DNA of 8,542 nucleotides, taken from Christensenella sp. UBA3700. Lineage in GTDB: Bacteria; Bacillota; Clostridia; Christensenellales; UBA3700. Location of the stretch: assembly GCA_002372775.1 (NCBI GenBank), contig DFIJ01000016.1, positions 1 through 8,542 of the forward strand, in the 5' to 3' direction. Under the pieces are notes generated by a model. The model made no database searches. It saw only the letters and a program-made list of their open reading frames with translations, and was not told where the DNA came from. Positions 1-6,721 of the stretch are shown in pieces. Numbering within the stretch: position 1 is the stretch's first letter; every line of letters starts with the position of its first letter. The position numbers and the translations under genes are program-made.

Positions 1-900
1 GTCGCATGCGAAAAAATCCGCACTCTTCTCTGATGCATTATTGGTTCTTTCATCAAATTCTAAATATAATTCATTCTCTATATCTTTTAGATGGCCAATC
101 TCATGAAATAGTGTAAACCAAAAAATATCTAACCACTTGCCCCTTATTGTCATACATAATCGTGTTTTATTATTAATTTTTCTAATAAAGCCTTGCACTG
201 GAGCTCCAGCAATACTCTTAACAACAGCAAAGGCTATACCGTGTCTTGCGAAAATATCTTTTAATCTGATTGATATCTCATTCATGTCAGATAGATTATT
301 TAGTTTCTTTATTACATCCAGTTCATTTAACAATCCATTTATATCTAACTGATTGTCCACAGCAACTTCGTCGGTTTTCAATTCGCATACTTTCATCCAA
401 GCCGCTAATGCGAAATTATTCATACTAACCCTTGACGATTTTCTAAATCTGGCATTGGCATTCAACATATTGTCTATGTTACATAAATTTGAAACTCCCA
501 AAAATGATCTCATTTGAATAACCTTACTATTTATATCATGCATCCTTTCTAGGTAATTCTCGTTAACAAGAAAAGTATACGTATTATTATTAAATACAGC
601 CTTCTCTTCCTCAGAAACCGTTTCAGATTCTATTACTTGCATATACTCGCTATCATAATTAGCTTGCAATGTGTTCCAAAAAGAAGCACTTATATTACTA
701 AACACCTTTTCCAATTTAAATGCGGTTTCTGGACCTATAGATTCTTTGCCAGCTACAATTCTATTTATATGTTTTGCTGTCACCCCTATTCTAGCAGCCA
801 ACTCTTTTTGAGTCATATTGTTAGACTCTAGTACTTCTAAAAGTGTCTCCCCTGGATGAGATAACAACTCAATTGATAATCCATTCATCTTTGTTTCCAT
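1..900 (-). CDS. higA: HigA-type antitoxin fused to ImmA/IrrE-like metallopeptidase (3' end off window)
   Basis: An open frame of 300 codons runs from an ATG at 900 to the window edge with no stop, so the C-terminus is missing. Residues about 15-80 match the HigA family: HPGETLLEVLE (15-25), an XRE helix-turn-helix (MTQKELAARIGVTAKHINRI, 29-48), then AGKESIGPETAFKLEKVF and SFWNTLQANYD. Residues about 85-210 are a linker I do not recognise. Near the C-terminus FHEIGHL gives an HExxH zinc motif (266-270), followed by EKSADFFA (291-298), which fits the third-ligand helix of ImmA/IrrE (COG2856-like) peptidases. The start overlaps the 3' end of the toxin gene by 32 nt, implying translational coupling. 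A GTG at 909 just after GGGAG is an alternative in-frame start, as is the ATG of residue 5. Expected role: neutralise the toxin and repress the operon. A proteolytic role is inferred from the motif only. Confidence 0.88.
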   Translation of the reverse strand, partial: METKMNGLSIELLSHPGETLLEVLESNNMTQKELAARIGVTAKHINRIVAGKESIGPETAFKLEKVFSNISASFWNTLQANYDSEYMQVIESETVSEEEKAVFNNNTYTFLVNENYLERMHDINSKVIQMRSFLGVSNLCNIDNMLNANARFRKSSRVSMNNFALAAWMKVCELKTDEVAVDNQLDINGLLNELDVIKKLNNLSDMNEISIRLKDIFARHGIAFAVVKSIAGAPVQGFIRKINNKTRLCMTIRGKWLDIFWFTLFHEIGHLKDIENELYLEFDERTNNASEKSADFFACD

Positions 901-1222
901 GATAATCACATACTCCCATTATTGTAATTGTTGTTCTTTGAGCAACACCTTCGCCATATTGCTCACCTTCTTGTAATCCTATATCCAGAATCATTCTAAT
1001 ATTACCTGTTATTGACCAGCCGACGTAACGATGAAAATCTCCCTTTAGAATATGAGGATTATCTAGACCACTTAACATAAGTTCTTTAACATTCGATAAC
1101 GCAACTAGCTGTGCATATCTCTTGTGTATTGCCTTTGTTAACACTGCACCATGCTTTTTAGACATCTTCTTTAAGTCTAAGAAATTCTCTTCTACTCTAC
1201 TGTTTACAAATTCTATTTTCAA
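869..1222 (-). CDS. higB: HigB-like toxin of the RelE/ParE superfamily
   Basis: A protein of 117 residues, the usual HigB size range. HigB-type toxins are mRNA interferases that cleave transcripts on the ribosome. Visible family features are the LSGLDNPHILKGDFHRYVGW stretch (50-69), SITGNIRMILDI (70-81) with the conserved Arg of the core beta-sheet, and the terminal beta strand TTITIMGVCDYHGN (97-110), whose DYH ending is common in HigB. The start is a TTG, chosen because AGAGGT sits 8 nt upstream (1231-1236) and the resulting MKIEFVN is a normal first beta strand. No upstream in-frame ATG fits. The gene precedes and overlaps the antitoxin gene, the gene order typical of higBA and opposite to most TA pairs. 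The identification rests on the pattern of motifs and on the partner gene; the exact catalytic residues were not assigned. Confidence 0.85.
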   Translation of the reverse strand: MKIEFVNSRVEENFLDLKKMSKKHGAVLTKAIHKRYAQLVALSNVKELMLSGLDNPHILKGDFHRYVGWSITGNIRMILDIGLQEGEQYGEGVAQRTTITIMGVCDYHGNKDEWIIN

Positions 1223-1235
1223 TTCGATTTACCTC

Positions 1236-1245
1236 TTTGGTATAT
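1236..1245. promoter_or_regulatory. Extra operator half-site next to the higB ribosome binding site
   Basis: TTTGGTATAT here repeats one arm of the palindrome at 1293-1323. It touches the higB Shine-Dalgarno (1231-1236) and lies downstream of the likely promoter. A weaker inverted partner, TATACACAAA, is at 1261-1270. A second binding point for the HigA repressor would place the promoter between two sites; this is inference. Confidence 0.4.
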
Positions 1246-1258
1246 TAATATTATCATT

Positions 1259-1277
1259 ATTATACACAAATTGTAAA
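1259..1277 (-). promoter_or_regulatory. Candidate higBA promoter elements
   Basis: On the minus strand TATAAT is found at 1264-1259 and TTTACA at 1277-1272. They are only 7 nt apart, so they cannot be one promoter pair. Either TATAAT is a -10 with a poor -35, or TTTACA is a -35 paired with GATAAT-like sequence 16 nt further on. Both readings place the start between the palindromic operator and higB. The exact start site is uncertain. Confidence 0.35.
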
Positions 1278-1292
1278 GAGTGTGATTAACCA

Positions 1293-1323
1293 TTTTGGTA
1301 TATCAATTTCTGATATACCAAAA
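1293..1323. promoter_or_regulatory. Palindromic operator upstream of higBA
   Basis: A perfect 13-bp inverted repeat: TTTTGGTATATCA (1293-1305) and TGATATACCAAAA (1311-1323), with a 5-nt spacer. Its position upstream of a HigA-type HTH protein and the recurrence of the half-site at 1236 make it the likely autoregulatory operator of the toxin-antitoxin operon. Its last bases also serve as the U-tract template of the preceding operon's terminator. Confidence 0.65.
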
Positions 1324-1353
1324 ATAGGACTACAGCAAAATGCTATAGTCCTA
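1320..1353 (-). terminator. Intrinsic terminator of the xpt-transporter operon
   Basis: Read on the minus strand, TAGGACTATAGCA (1353-1341) pairs with TGCTGTAGTCCTA (1337-1325) through 13 bp including one G-U pair, with a 3-nt TTT loop and five T's immediately after (1324-1320). It begins 24 nt beyond the stop of the last permease gene. Stem length, tight loop and U-tract make this a strong Rho-independent terminator. Confidence 0.9.
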
Positions 1354-1376
1354 ATAGATTTAAGTATTTAAAATTT

Positions 1377-2378
1377 TTATCTTTCTTCTCTGAAGTAATT
1401 TACACCTAAGGATGCAGGTGGTTGATTTTCCTTCTTCTTTCTTAATGCAATAATGATTAAAACTAATATTGTTGCAAAATATGGTAATGCTTGGACTAAA
1501 TCCGCTTGTGGAATAGATAAAGTAATACCTAAAACGTTTGCATTTGCATAGAACCAGAATAAGAAGGCAAATAGGTATGAACCCCAAATTGCATTAATTG
1601 GTTTCCATGTAGCAAATATTACAAGGGCAACTGCAAGCCAACCTAATGTTTCCATAGGGTTACTTGTTGTCCAACCACCATTGTTATACAAGATGATATA
1701 AACAAGACCACCAAGACCTGCTATAGCACCACCAACCATAGTCGCTACGTATTTATACAATGTTACATTTATACCTGCAGCATCTGCTGTTGCTGGAGAT
1801 TCACCTACAGCTCTTAAATTTAAACCAACTCTTGTTTTCTTTAAGAAGATATGTAATACAATTGCTACAACAATTGCAAAGTAAATCATAAATCCATAAG
1901 ATAAGAACATTTTTAAGAACCAGTTGTCTGGGCTGCCTACTAAGTGATGAATGCTCTCTGTAAAGATATCTGATGTTGCTTGAACTCTTGTATATGATGT
2001 GCAACCAGCTTTGATCATGATGTATTGTCCGCCAAAGCTACCAATACCTACACCAATATATGTTAGAGCAAGACCAGTAACATTTTGGTTAGCCTTAAGA
2101 GTTACAGTAAAGAAGCAATATAAAAGACCTGCAAGTCCAGAAGCAATTACTGCACAAATAATTGGGATAATGATTAGTAAGAATGTATTAGGATTCTCAA
2201 CGGCATTTTCATATAAGAATGCGCCTGCAAATCCAGCAAATCCTCCGATGAACACTTCACCTGGTACACCTAAATTTAAGTGACCTGACTTTTGTGTTAA
2301 GATTTCTCCAAGTGCACCATACATGATTATTGTTCCATATACTATTGCACTAGTCCACCAAGTAATAAATCCTTCCAT
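1377..2378 (-). CDS. nupQ: BMP-type nucleoside ABC transporter permease, NupQ-like
   Basis: A 333-residue polytopic membrane protein of the BPD_transp_2 (RbsC-like) permease family, second membrane subunit of a purine nucleoside importer such as B. subtilis NupNOPQ or lactococcal BmpA-NupABC. By eye about eight or nine hydrophobic segments. Family features: SGHLNLGVPGEVFIGGFAGF (31-50) in the N-terminal half, KANQNVTGLALTYIG (95-109), and the cytoplasmic coupling stretch RVGLNLRAVGESPATADAAG (183-202), which contacts the ATPase. The tail is short and charged. The ATG lies 1 nt beyond the stop of the upstream permease gene, with a perfect AGGAGGTGA (2393-2385) 6 nt before it inside that gene's last codons, so the two subunits are translationally linked. 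It is the last gene before the terminator. Substrate is inferred from operon context. Confidence 0.9.
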   Translation of the reverse strand: MEGFITWWTSAIVYGTIIMYGALGEILTQKSGHLNLGVPGEVFIGGFAGFAGAFLYENAVENPNTFLLIIIPIICAVIASGLAGLLYCFFTVTLKANQNVTGLALTYIGVGIGSFGGQYIMIKAGCTSYTRVQATSDIFTESIHHLVGSPDNWFLKMFLSYGFMIYFAIVVAIVLHIFLKKTRVGLNLRAVGESPATADAAGINVTLYKYVATMVGGAIAGLGGLVYIILYNNGGWTTSNPMETLGWLAVALVIFATWKPINAIWGSYLFAFLFWFYANANVLGITLSIPQADLVQALPYFATILVLIIIALRKKKENQPPASLGVNYFREER

Positions 2379-2379
2379 C

Positions 2380-3666
2380 TTACTTCACCTCCTCGCTTGA
2401 AACTTCTTCAACCTTTACTTCCTCTTTAGGAACTGAAGTAACTTTACCCTTAAAGATTTTATCTTTTAAAGAGCCTATTTGCTTTTTACACCAAGCACCC
2501 ATTTTATCTGATGCAGAATCAATCTTGATTACCGCATTATCCCAGAAATCAAACCAACCTGGAGCCTTTTTACGAGCGCTTGCGCTATATACCATCTTGT
2601 AATTAATAAAGAATTCACAACCGATTAATAAGAATAGGAATACACCAACTGTGATGTATGATGTATAACCATTTAATACTTGTGATGCATAGTTAACAAC
2701 GTTATCTGTACCTAAAGATAAGAATGTCATTAAAACGGCTATAACAAACATACCAAATGGATTAAATCCTGAAGCCCAAGAAACAACAATAGCTGTAAAT
2801 CCATAACTACCTGATGTAGCACTTGAAAGAACGTGGTTAACTCCTGCTACATAGAAGAACCCTACAAGACCACACAATGCACCAGAAAGCGCAACTGTTC
2901 TTAAAATAATCCAAGATGTATTCATGCCTGCGTACTTTGCTGTGCTTAGAGATTCACCTACTACAGATATTTCATATCCATGCTTAGTGTATTTAAGATA
3001 TACAAATATTAATGCTGTTAAAACTATTACTGTAAAGATAACCCATCCGTATTGGTTCTTTCCGATACTTGGAAGCCAACCCACCTTAGTTCCAGAGTTA
3101 AATGGAGCAAGTGCAGATGCTTGTCCTTTCCAAATATCTACACACATCTCAACAATTTGAACTGCAATATAGTTTAACATTAATGTAAACAATGTCTCAT
3201 TTGCGCCAATCTTTATTTTGAATACTGCAGGGATTAATGCCCATATAGCACCGGCCATAACTGCTGTTATAAAAGACAATAAGACAACTAAACCTGATGC
3301 CATATTGCTACAATAGTACATCATTACGCTGGTCATTAATGCTCCCATTAATATTTGACCTTGACCACCTATATTCCAGAATTTCATTTTAAATGCTGGG
3401 GTTAAAGCAAGCGCTACTGCAAGAAGTAGCATTGCATCTTTCCAGAACGAAATCTTAGAAGACTTTGTTATTGTAGAACCATCAACAATATACTTTAGTA
3501 TCTTTCCCATAGGGATTCCTGATACTCCTTGTAAGAATAAAACACTTATAAGGAATGCCATAAAGATAGTTACAACTCTTATTATTGTTCTAAATAAGAA
3601 GGATGAATTGTCTCTTTTTACAACTCTTATAAATGGTTCGCTTTTCATTTTCATAGCCTTTGCCAT
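2380..3666 (-). CDS. nupP: BMP-type nucleoside ABC transporter permease, NupP-like
   Basis: A 428-residue permease, partner of the following gene in a heterodimeric membrane channel. A positively charged N-terminus (1-25) precedes the first membrane segment (about 27-48), with further hydrophobic segments at about 76-92, 103-118, 124-150, 160-178, 208-224, 255-276, 303-320 and 336-355. Family marks are NIGGQGQILMGAL (98-110), KIGANETLFTLMLNYIA (152-168) and the coupling loop HGYEISVVGESLSTAKYAGM (229-248). The last 60 or so residues form a soluble tail, ending in an unusual acidic-lysine run rich in V, E and K (about 398-428) that most members I know lack. The start codon overlaps the ATPase stop by one base (TAATG), with AGGAGGT close upstream. 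It is the third transporter gene of the cluster. Confidence 0.9.
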   Translation of the reverse strand: MAKAMKMKSEPFIRVVKRDNSSFLFRTIIRVVTIFMAFLISVLFLQGVSGIPMGKILKYIVDGSTITKSSKISFWKDAMLLLAVALALTPAFKMKFWNIGGQGQILMGALMTSVMMYYCSNMASGLVVLLSFITAVMAGAIWALIPAVFKIKIGANETLFTLMLNYIAVQIVEMCVDIWKGQASALAPFNSGTKVGWLPSIGKNQYGWVIFTVIVLTALIFVYLKYTKHGYEISVVGESLSTAKYAGMNTSWIILRTVALSGALCGLVGFFYVAGVNHVLSSATSGSYGFTAIVVSWASGFNPFGMFVIAVLMTFLSLGTDNVVNYASQVLNGYTSYITVGVFLFLLIGCEFFINYKMVYSASARKKAPGWFDFWDNAVIKIDSASDKMGAWCKKQIGSLKDKIFKGKVTSVPKEEVKVEEVSSEEVK

Positions 3667-5276
3667 TATTCATTTACCTCCTTCTTTTCGTCTGCATCCA
3701 CAATAGTTTCTTGAATTAAAGAGTCTGAAGCAATACCAAAACTCTTTTCTGGCTTCTCTTCATTCAAGTCTAGAGTTCCTGTCATCATTAAACCAAGTTG
3801 CTCTTTTGTTGTTTTTGTAGCATGTACAACACCCATAACTTTACCATGGCATAGAACCATGATTTTATCACAAAGAGCTAGTAATACGTCTAGATCCTCG
3901 CCTACGAACATAATACCTACACCATTCTTCTTTTGCTCGTTTAGAATGTCATAGATTGCGTATGAAGAGTTTATATCTAATCCTCTTACTGGATATGCTG
4001 TAACAATAACGTTAGGTCCAGCAGATATTTCACGTCCAACTAAAACCTTTTGAACATTACCGCCAGATAATCTTCTTACTGGTGTTTCTGTTGATGGAGT
4101 CTTAACGTCTAATTCGTTAATGATTTGCTTTGCTTTTTCTCTTGCGGCATTTCTATTTACAAAAGGATTGTACCAAGGAGAAATTACATTGTAATCTTTT
4201 AACATCATATTATCTGTAATAGATAATGATGGAGCAAGTCCCATTCCAAGTCTATCTTCTGGAATGAATGACATCGCAATACCTTCTTCAATAATCTCTT
4301 GTGGTTTCTTTCCAATAATAGATTCACCTACGTGATTAATATCTCCTGATTCAATCTTTCTAAGACCGGCAATTGCTTCACAAAGTTCCTTTTGTCCGCA
4401 GCCAGCAATGCCCGCTACACCTAAGATTTCACCACCTCTTATATAGAAGTTAACCTTATCTATAGCAATAGAACCATCATCTTTCTTTATTGTTAAATCT
4501 CTAATTTCAAGAAGTGGAATATTATGAACAACTTCAGGTCTATCTATATTTAGAGTAACCTTTTCACCAACCATCATCTCTGTTAATGATTGAGTTGTAG
4601 CATCCTTTGTTTCAACTGTATCGATGTATTCGCCCTTTCTTAAAATAGCTACTCTATCTGATACTGCTAATACTTCTTGTAATTTATGAGTAATGATAAT
4701 AATAGACTTACCATCAGCTTTCATATTTCTCATAACTGAGAATAATACATCTGCTTCTTGTGGTGTTAAAACAGCTGTAGGTTCGTCTAGAATCAAAATA
4801 TCAGCACCTCTATACAAAACCTTAACAATTTCAAGGTTTTGCTTTTCAGATACTGTCATGTTATATACTTTCTTGTTTGGATCTATATTAAAACCATATC
4901 TATCACAAATCTCTTGGATTCTCTTGATAGCATTCTTAATGTCAAATTTAAATTCTTTAGGGTTTAAGCCAAGAACAATATTCTCAGCAGCAGTAAACAA
5001 CTCAACAAGCTTATAATGTTGATGTACCATACCAATATGGTATTTCATAGAATCTTGTGGAGATGTAATAGCGGCAACATTACCATTTATATAAATCTTG
5101 CCGTTATCTGGATAGTAAATTCCGGCAAGCATATTGCAAAGAGTTGTCTTTCCTGAGCCATTTTCGCCAAGAAGCGCAAGAATCTCGCCTTTTCTAACAT
5201 CCATTGTTATTTGATTATTGGCAATTACCTTACCAAAAGTCTTTGTAACATTTTCAAAATGAATTGCTGTATCCAT
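3666..5276 (-). CDS. nupO: Double-domain ABC transporter ATPase, NupO-like
   Basis: A 536-residue cytoplasmic ATPase with two nucleotide-binding domains in one chain, as in RbsA- and NupA-type importers, powering the two permeases. NBD1: Walker A GENGSGKTT (37-45), Q-loop Gln86, signature region MTVSEKQ (140-146, usually LSVGMQQ), Walker B LILDEPT (161-167), H-loop His197. NBD2: degenerate Walker A GIAGCGQKEL (289-298), intact signature RRLSGGNVQK (401-410), degenerate Walker B region TAYPVRGLD (426-434) without a catalytic Glu, and no H-loop His (VGEDLD, 458-463). Only one composite ATP site therefore looks competent. An acidic tail follows residue 500. The start has only a modest AGGA 4 nt upstream, and two stem-loops lie in the 99-nt gap before it, suggesting weaker expression than the lipoprotein gene. 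Confidence 0.93.
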   Translation of the reverse strand: MDTAIHFENVTKTFGKVIANNQITMDVRKGEILALLGENGSGKTTLCNMLAGIYYPDNGKIYINGNVAAITSPQDSMKYHIGMVHQHYKLVELFTAAENIVLGLNPKEFKFDIKNAIKRIQEICDRYGFNIDPNKKVYNMTVSEKQNLEIVKVLYRGADILILDEPTAVLTPQEADVLFSVMRNMKADGKSIIIITHKLQEVLAVSDRVAILRKGEYIDTVETKDATTQSLTEMMVGEKVTLNIDRPEVVHNIPLLEIRDLTIKKDDGSIAIDKVNFYIRGGEILGVAGIAGCGQKELCEAIAGLRKIESGDINHVGESIIGKKPQEIIEEGIAMSFIPEDRLGMGLAPSLSITDNMMLKDYNVISPWYNPFVNRNAAREKAKQIINELDVKTPSTETPVRRLSGGNVQKVLVGREISAGPNVIVTAYPVRGLDINSSYAIYDILNEQKKNGVGIMFVGEDLDVLLALCDKIMVLCHGKVMGVVHATKTTKEQLGLMMTGTLDLNEEKPEKSFGIASDSLIQETIVDADEKKEVNE

Positions 5277-5298
5277 ATATTCCTATAAAACGCAAAAT

Positions 5299-5313
5299 GT
5301 GGGTATACCCCAC
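5299..5313 (-). repeat. Small stem-loop just upstream of the ATPase gene
   Basis: GTGGG (5299-5303) and CCCAC (5309-5313) form a 5-bp GC-rich stem with a 5-nt loop; a 10-bp perfect palindrome GGGTATACCC lies within it. It ends 22 nt before the ATPase start, close to its weak ribosome binding site. It could pause RNA polymerase or affect translation. There is no proper U-tract after it. Confidence 0.4.
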
Positions 5314-5331
5314 TACTTGTATAATTAGTTG

Positions 5332-5357
5332 AGGGGTGCAGTATTAACTACACCCCT
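5332..5357 (-). terminator. Intercistronic stem-loop after the lipoprotein gene
   Basis: On the minus strand AGGGGTG pairs with CACCCCT, then a U-G pair and AGT/ACT continue the stem to a 4-nt TAAT loop: 11 bp in 26 nt. It starts 18 nt after the lipoprotein stop codon. No run of T's follows, so complete termination is unlikely. A stem-loop here commonly shields the upstream mRNA or partly terminates, leaving more binding protein than membrane and ATPase subunits. That role is inference. Confidence 0.6.
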
Positions 5358-5375
5358 AATAAAATGACTATTTAA

Positions 5376-6671
5376 TTAATCTTTATATGTAGATGCTATT
5401 TCTGTAATACCATCGATTCTGATATCGAAGTATGGAGCAGATCTTAGTGAAGATTCAGCGAAATATGTAACGCCGTTTTCTGTCTTTAAGCATTCAGCGC
5501 CATCCATACCCCAAGCTTCTGTGTATGTTGATAAGTGTTGTCCACCCTTTGTAAAGTTAGCAACATTAAATACCTTTAATGAACCATCCTTAATTGCATT
5601 GATAGCTGCTGCAACAGCTTCTGCTGTTCCTTCAGCTGCGGATGTTCCTAAAGCTGTAATAGCTACAGCGTTATCTACATAACCCTTTGACCAGTTTTGA
5701 ACAACTTCTCCACCTGTTAATAATTGTGTGAATAGATATTCATAGTAAACTTCCCAATTGTTTGTAGCAGATGTTAATGCAGCTGTTGGAGCAGCCTTTA
5801 ACATGCTTACATTATATCCTACTGAATAAACTTCCTTGTTTAGCTTTGTCTTTGCATTTTCACAAGCTGTTGGAGCACCTTCTGAGTCAGCATGTTGTCC
5901 AATGATAACACAACCATCAGAGATTAATGCGTTAGCAACTTCCTTTTCTCTATCTACGTTGAACCAAGAGTTTGTATACTTAACTTGCATAGAAACGTTT
6001 GGATATACGCTTTGGATTCCTAGGAAGAAAGCTGTGTAACCAGAAACTACTTCAGCATATGGGTAAGCACCAACATAACCAATCTTAACTTTTCCGTCTG
6101 AGTCTTTGTTAGCAGGTTTTAATTTGTCAGCAGCATCTAATTCAGCAAGCTTCTTACCAGCAACGATACCAGATACATATCTAGATTCATAAACTTGTGT
6201 GAAAGCGTTCTTCCAGTTTGTGTATTGTGTGTAATCTGTTTGTTTACCATTGTCATCTGTGTAAATCTTTCCAGCTAAATCGCCTGTCATAGAAACGAAT
6301 GTTACATCACTGTTTTGAGATAATAAATCTGTTGTGATGAAGAATTGGTGACTATAAGAGTTAGTAATAACTAACTTAGCTCCTTGAGCAATTGTTTGTT
6401 CAGCAGCCTTTGTAACGTCTGGTGATTCAGGAACCTTTAATTTGTAGATGACATTGATCTTCTTGCCAAGCTTTTCTTCAACAGCAGCCTTAGCACCGTC
6501 AATACCATTCATGTGAGCTTCTGTATAGCCTTCTGTTCTATCACCAACCATGATAGCGCCAACAACTAAGTCGTATTCTTCATCGCTTGAGCAGCCAATG
6601 AATGCAACGCCTAAAGAAGCGATAACAGCAACGATAGCTATAATTGCTAGAACTTTAGTAAAGTTTTTCAT
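5376..6671 (-). CDS. bmpA: BMP-family substrate-binding lipoprotein of a purine/nucleoside ABC importer
   Basis: A 431-residue extracytoplasmic binding protein, longer than the usual 330-370. The N-terminus is a lipoprotein signal: MKNFTK, a hydrophobic stretch to 25, and a lipobox AFIGC with the lipidated cysteine at 27; Phe at -3 is off-consensus. The body fits the BMP/Med fold: MVGDRTEGYTEAHMNGIDGA (41-60), TIAQGAKLVITNS (93-105), RYVSGIVAGKKL (164-175), KIGYVGAYPYAEVVSGYTAF (196-215) and ALISDGCVIIGQHADSEGAP (248-267). The first motif lacks the DDKSFN-like sequence of PnrA-type members, so ligand choice between nucleosides and bases stays open; some BMP proteins bind riboflavin. GGAGGAA stands 7 nt before the ATG. 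It follows xpt by 50 nt with no clear promoter between them, so both probably share the riboswitch-controlled transcript. Confidence 0.92.
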   Translation of the reverse strand: MKNFTKVLAIIAIVAVIASLGVAFIGCSSDEEYDLVVGAIMVGDRTEGYTEAHMNGIDGAKAAVEEKLGKKINVIYKLKVPESPDVTKAAEQTIAQGAKLVITNSYSHQFFITTDLLSQNSDVTFVSMTGDLAGKIYTDDNGKQTDYTQYTNWKNAFTQVYESRYVSGIVAGKKLAELDAADKLKPANKDSDGKVKIGYVGAYPYAEVVSGYTAFFLGIQSVYPNVSMQVKYTNSWFNVDREKEVANALISDGCVIIGQHADSEGAPTACENAKTKLNKEVYSVGYNVSMLKAAPTAALTSATNNWEVYYEYLFTQLLTGGEVVQNWSKGYVDNAVAITALGTSAAEGTAEAVAAAINAIKDGSLKVFNVANFTKGGQHLSTYTEAWGMDGAECLKTENGVTYFAESSLRSAPYFDIRIDGITEIASTYKD

Positions 6672-6721
6672 ATATAAATTCCTCCATGTCCCTTTTGATA
6701 GGGAAATTTTTTGTTGTCTAA

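Noticed and set aside
137..352. Plus-strand open frame of 71 codons at the left end
   Set aside because: It is the antisense shadow of the HigA-ImmA gene, which has recognisable HTH and HExxH motifs.
1999..2283. Plus-strand open frame of 94 codons
   Set aside because: It lies wholly antisense to the NupQ-like permease, has no ribosome binding site and resembles no known protein.
4693..5016. Plus-strand open frame of 107 codons
   Set aside because: Antisense to NBD1 of the ATPase, whose Walker and H-loop motifs prove the other strand is coding.
6689..6704. TCCC/GGGA hairpin between xpt and the lipoprotein gene
   Set aside because: Only 4 bp with an 8-nt loop and no following T-run, too weak to be a terminator; it does not break the operon.
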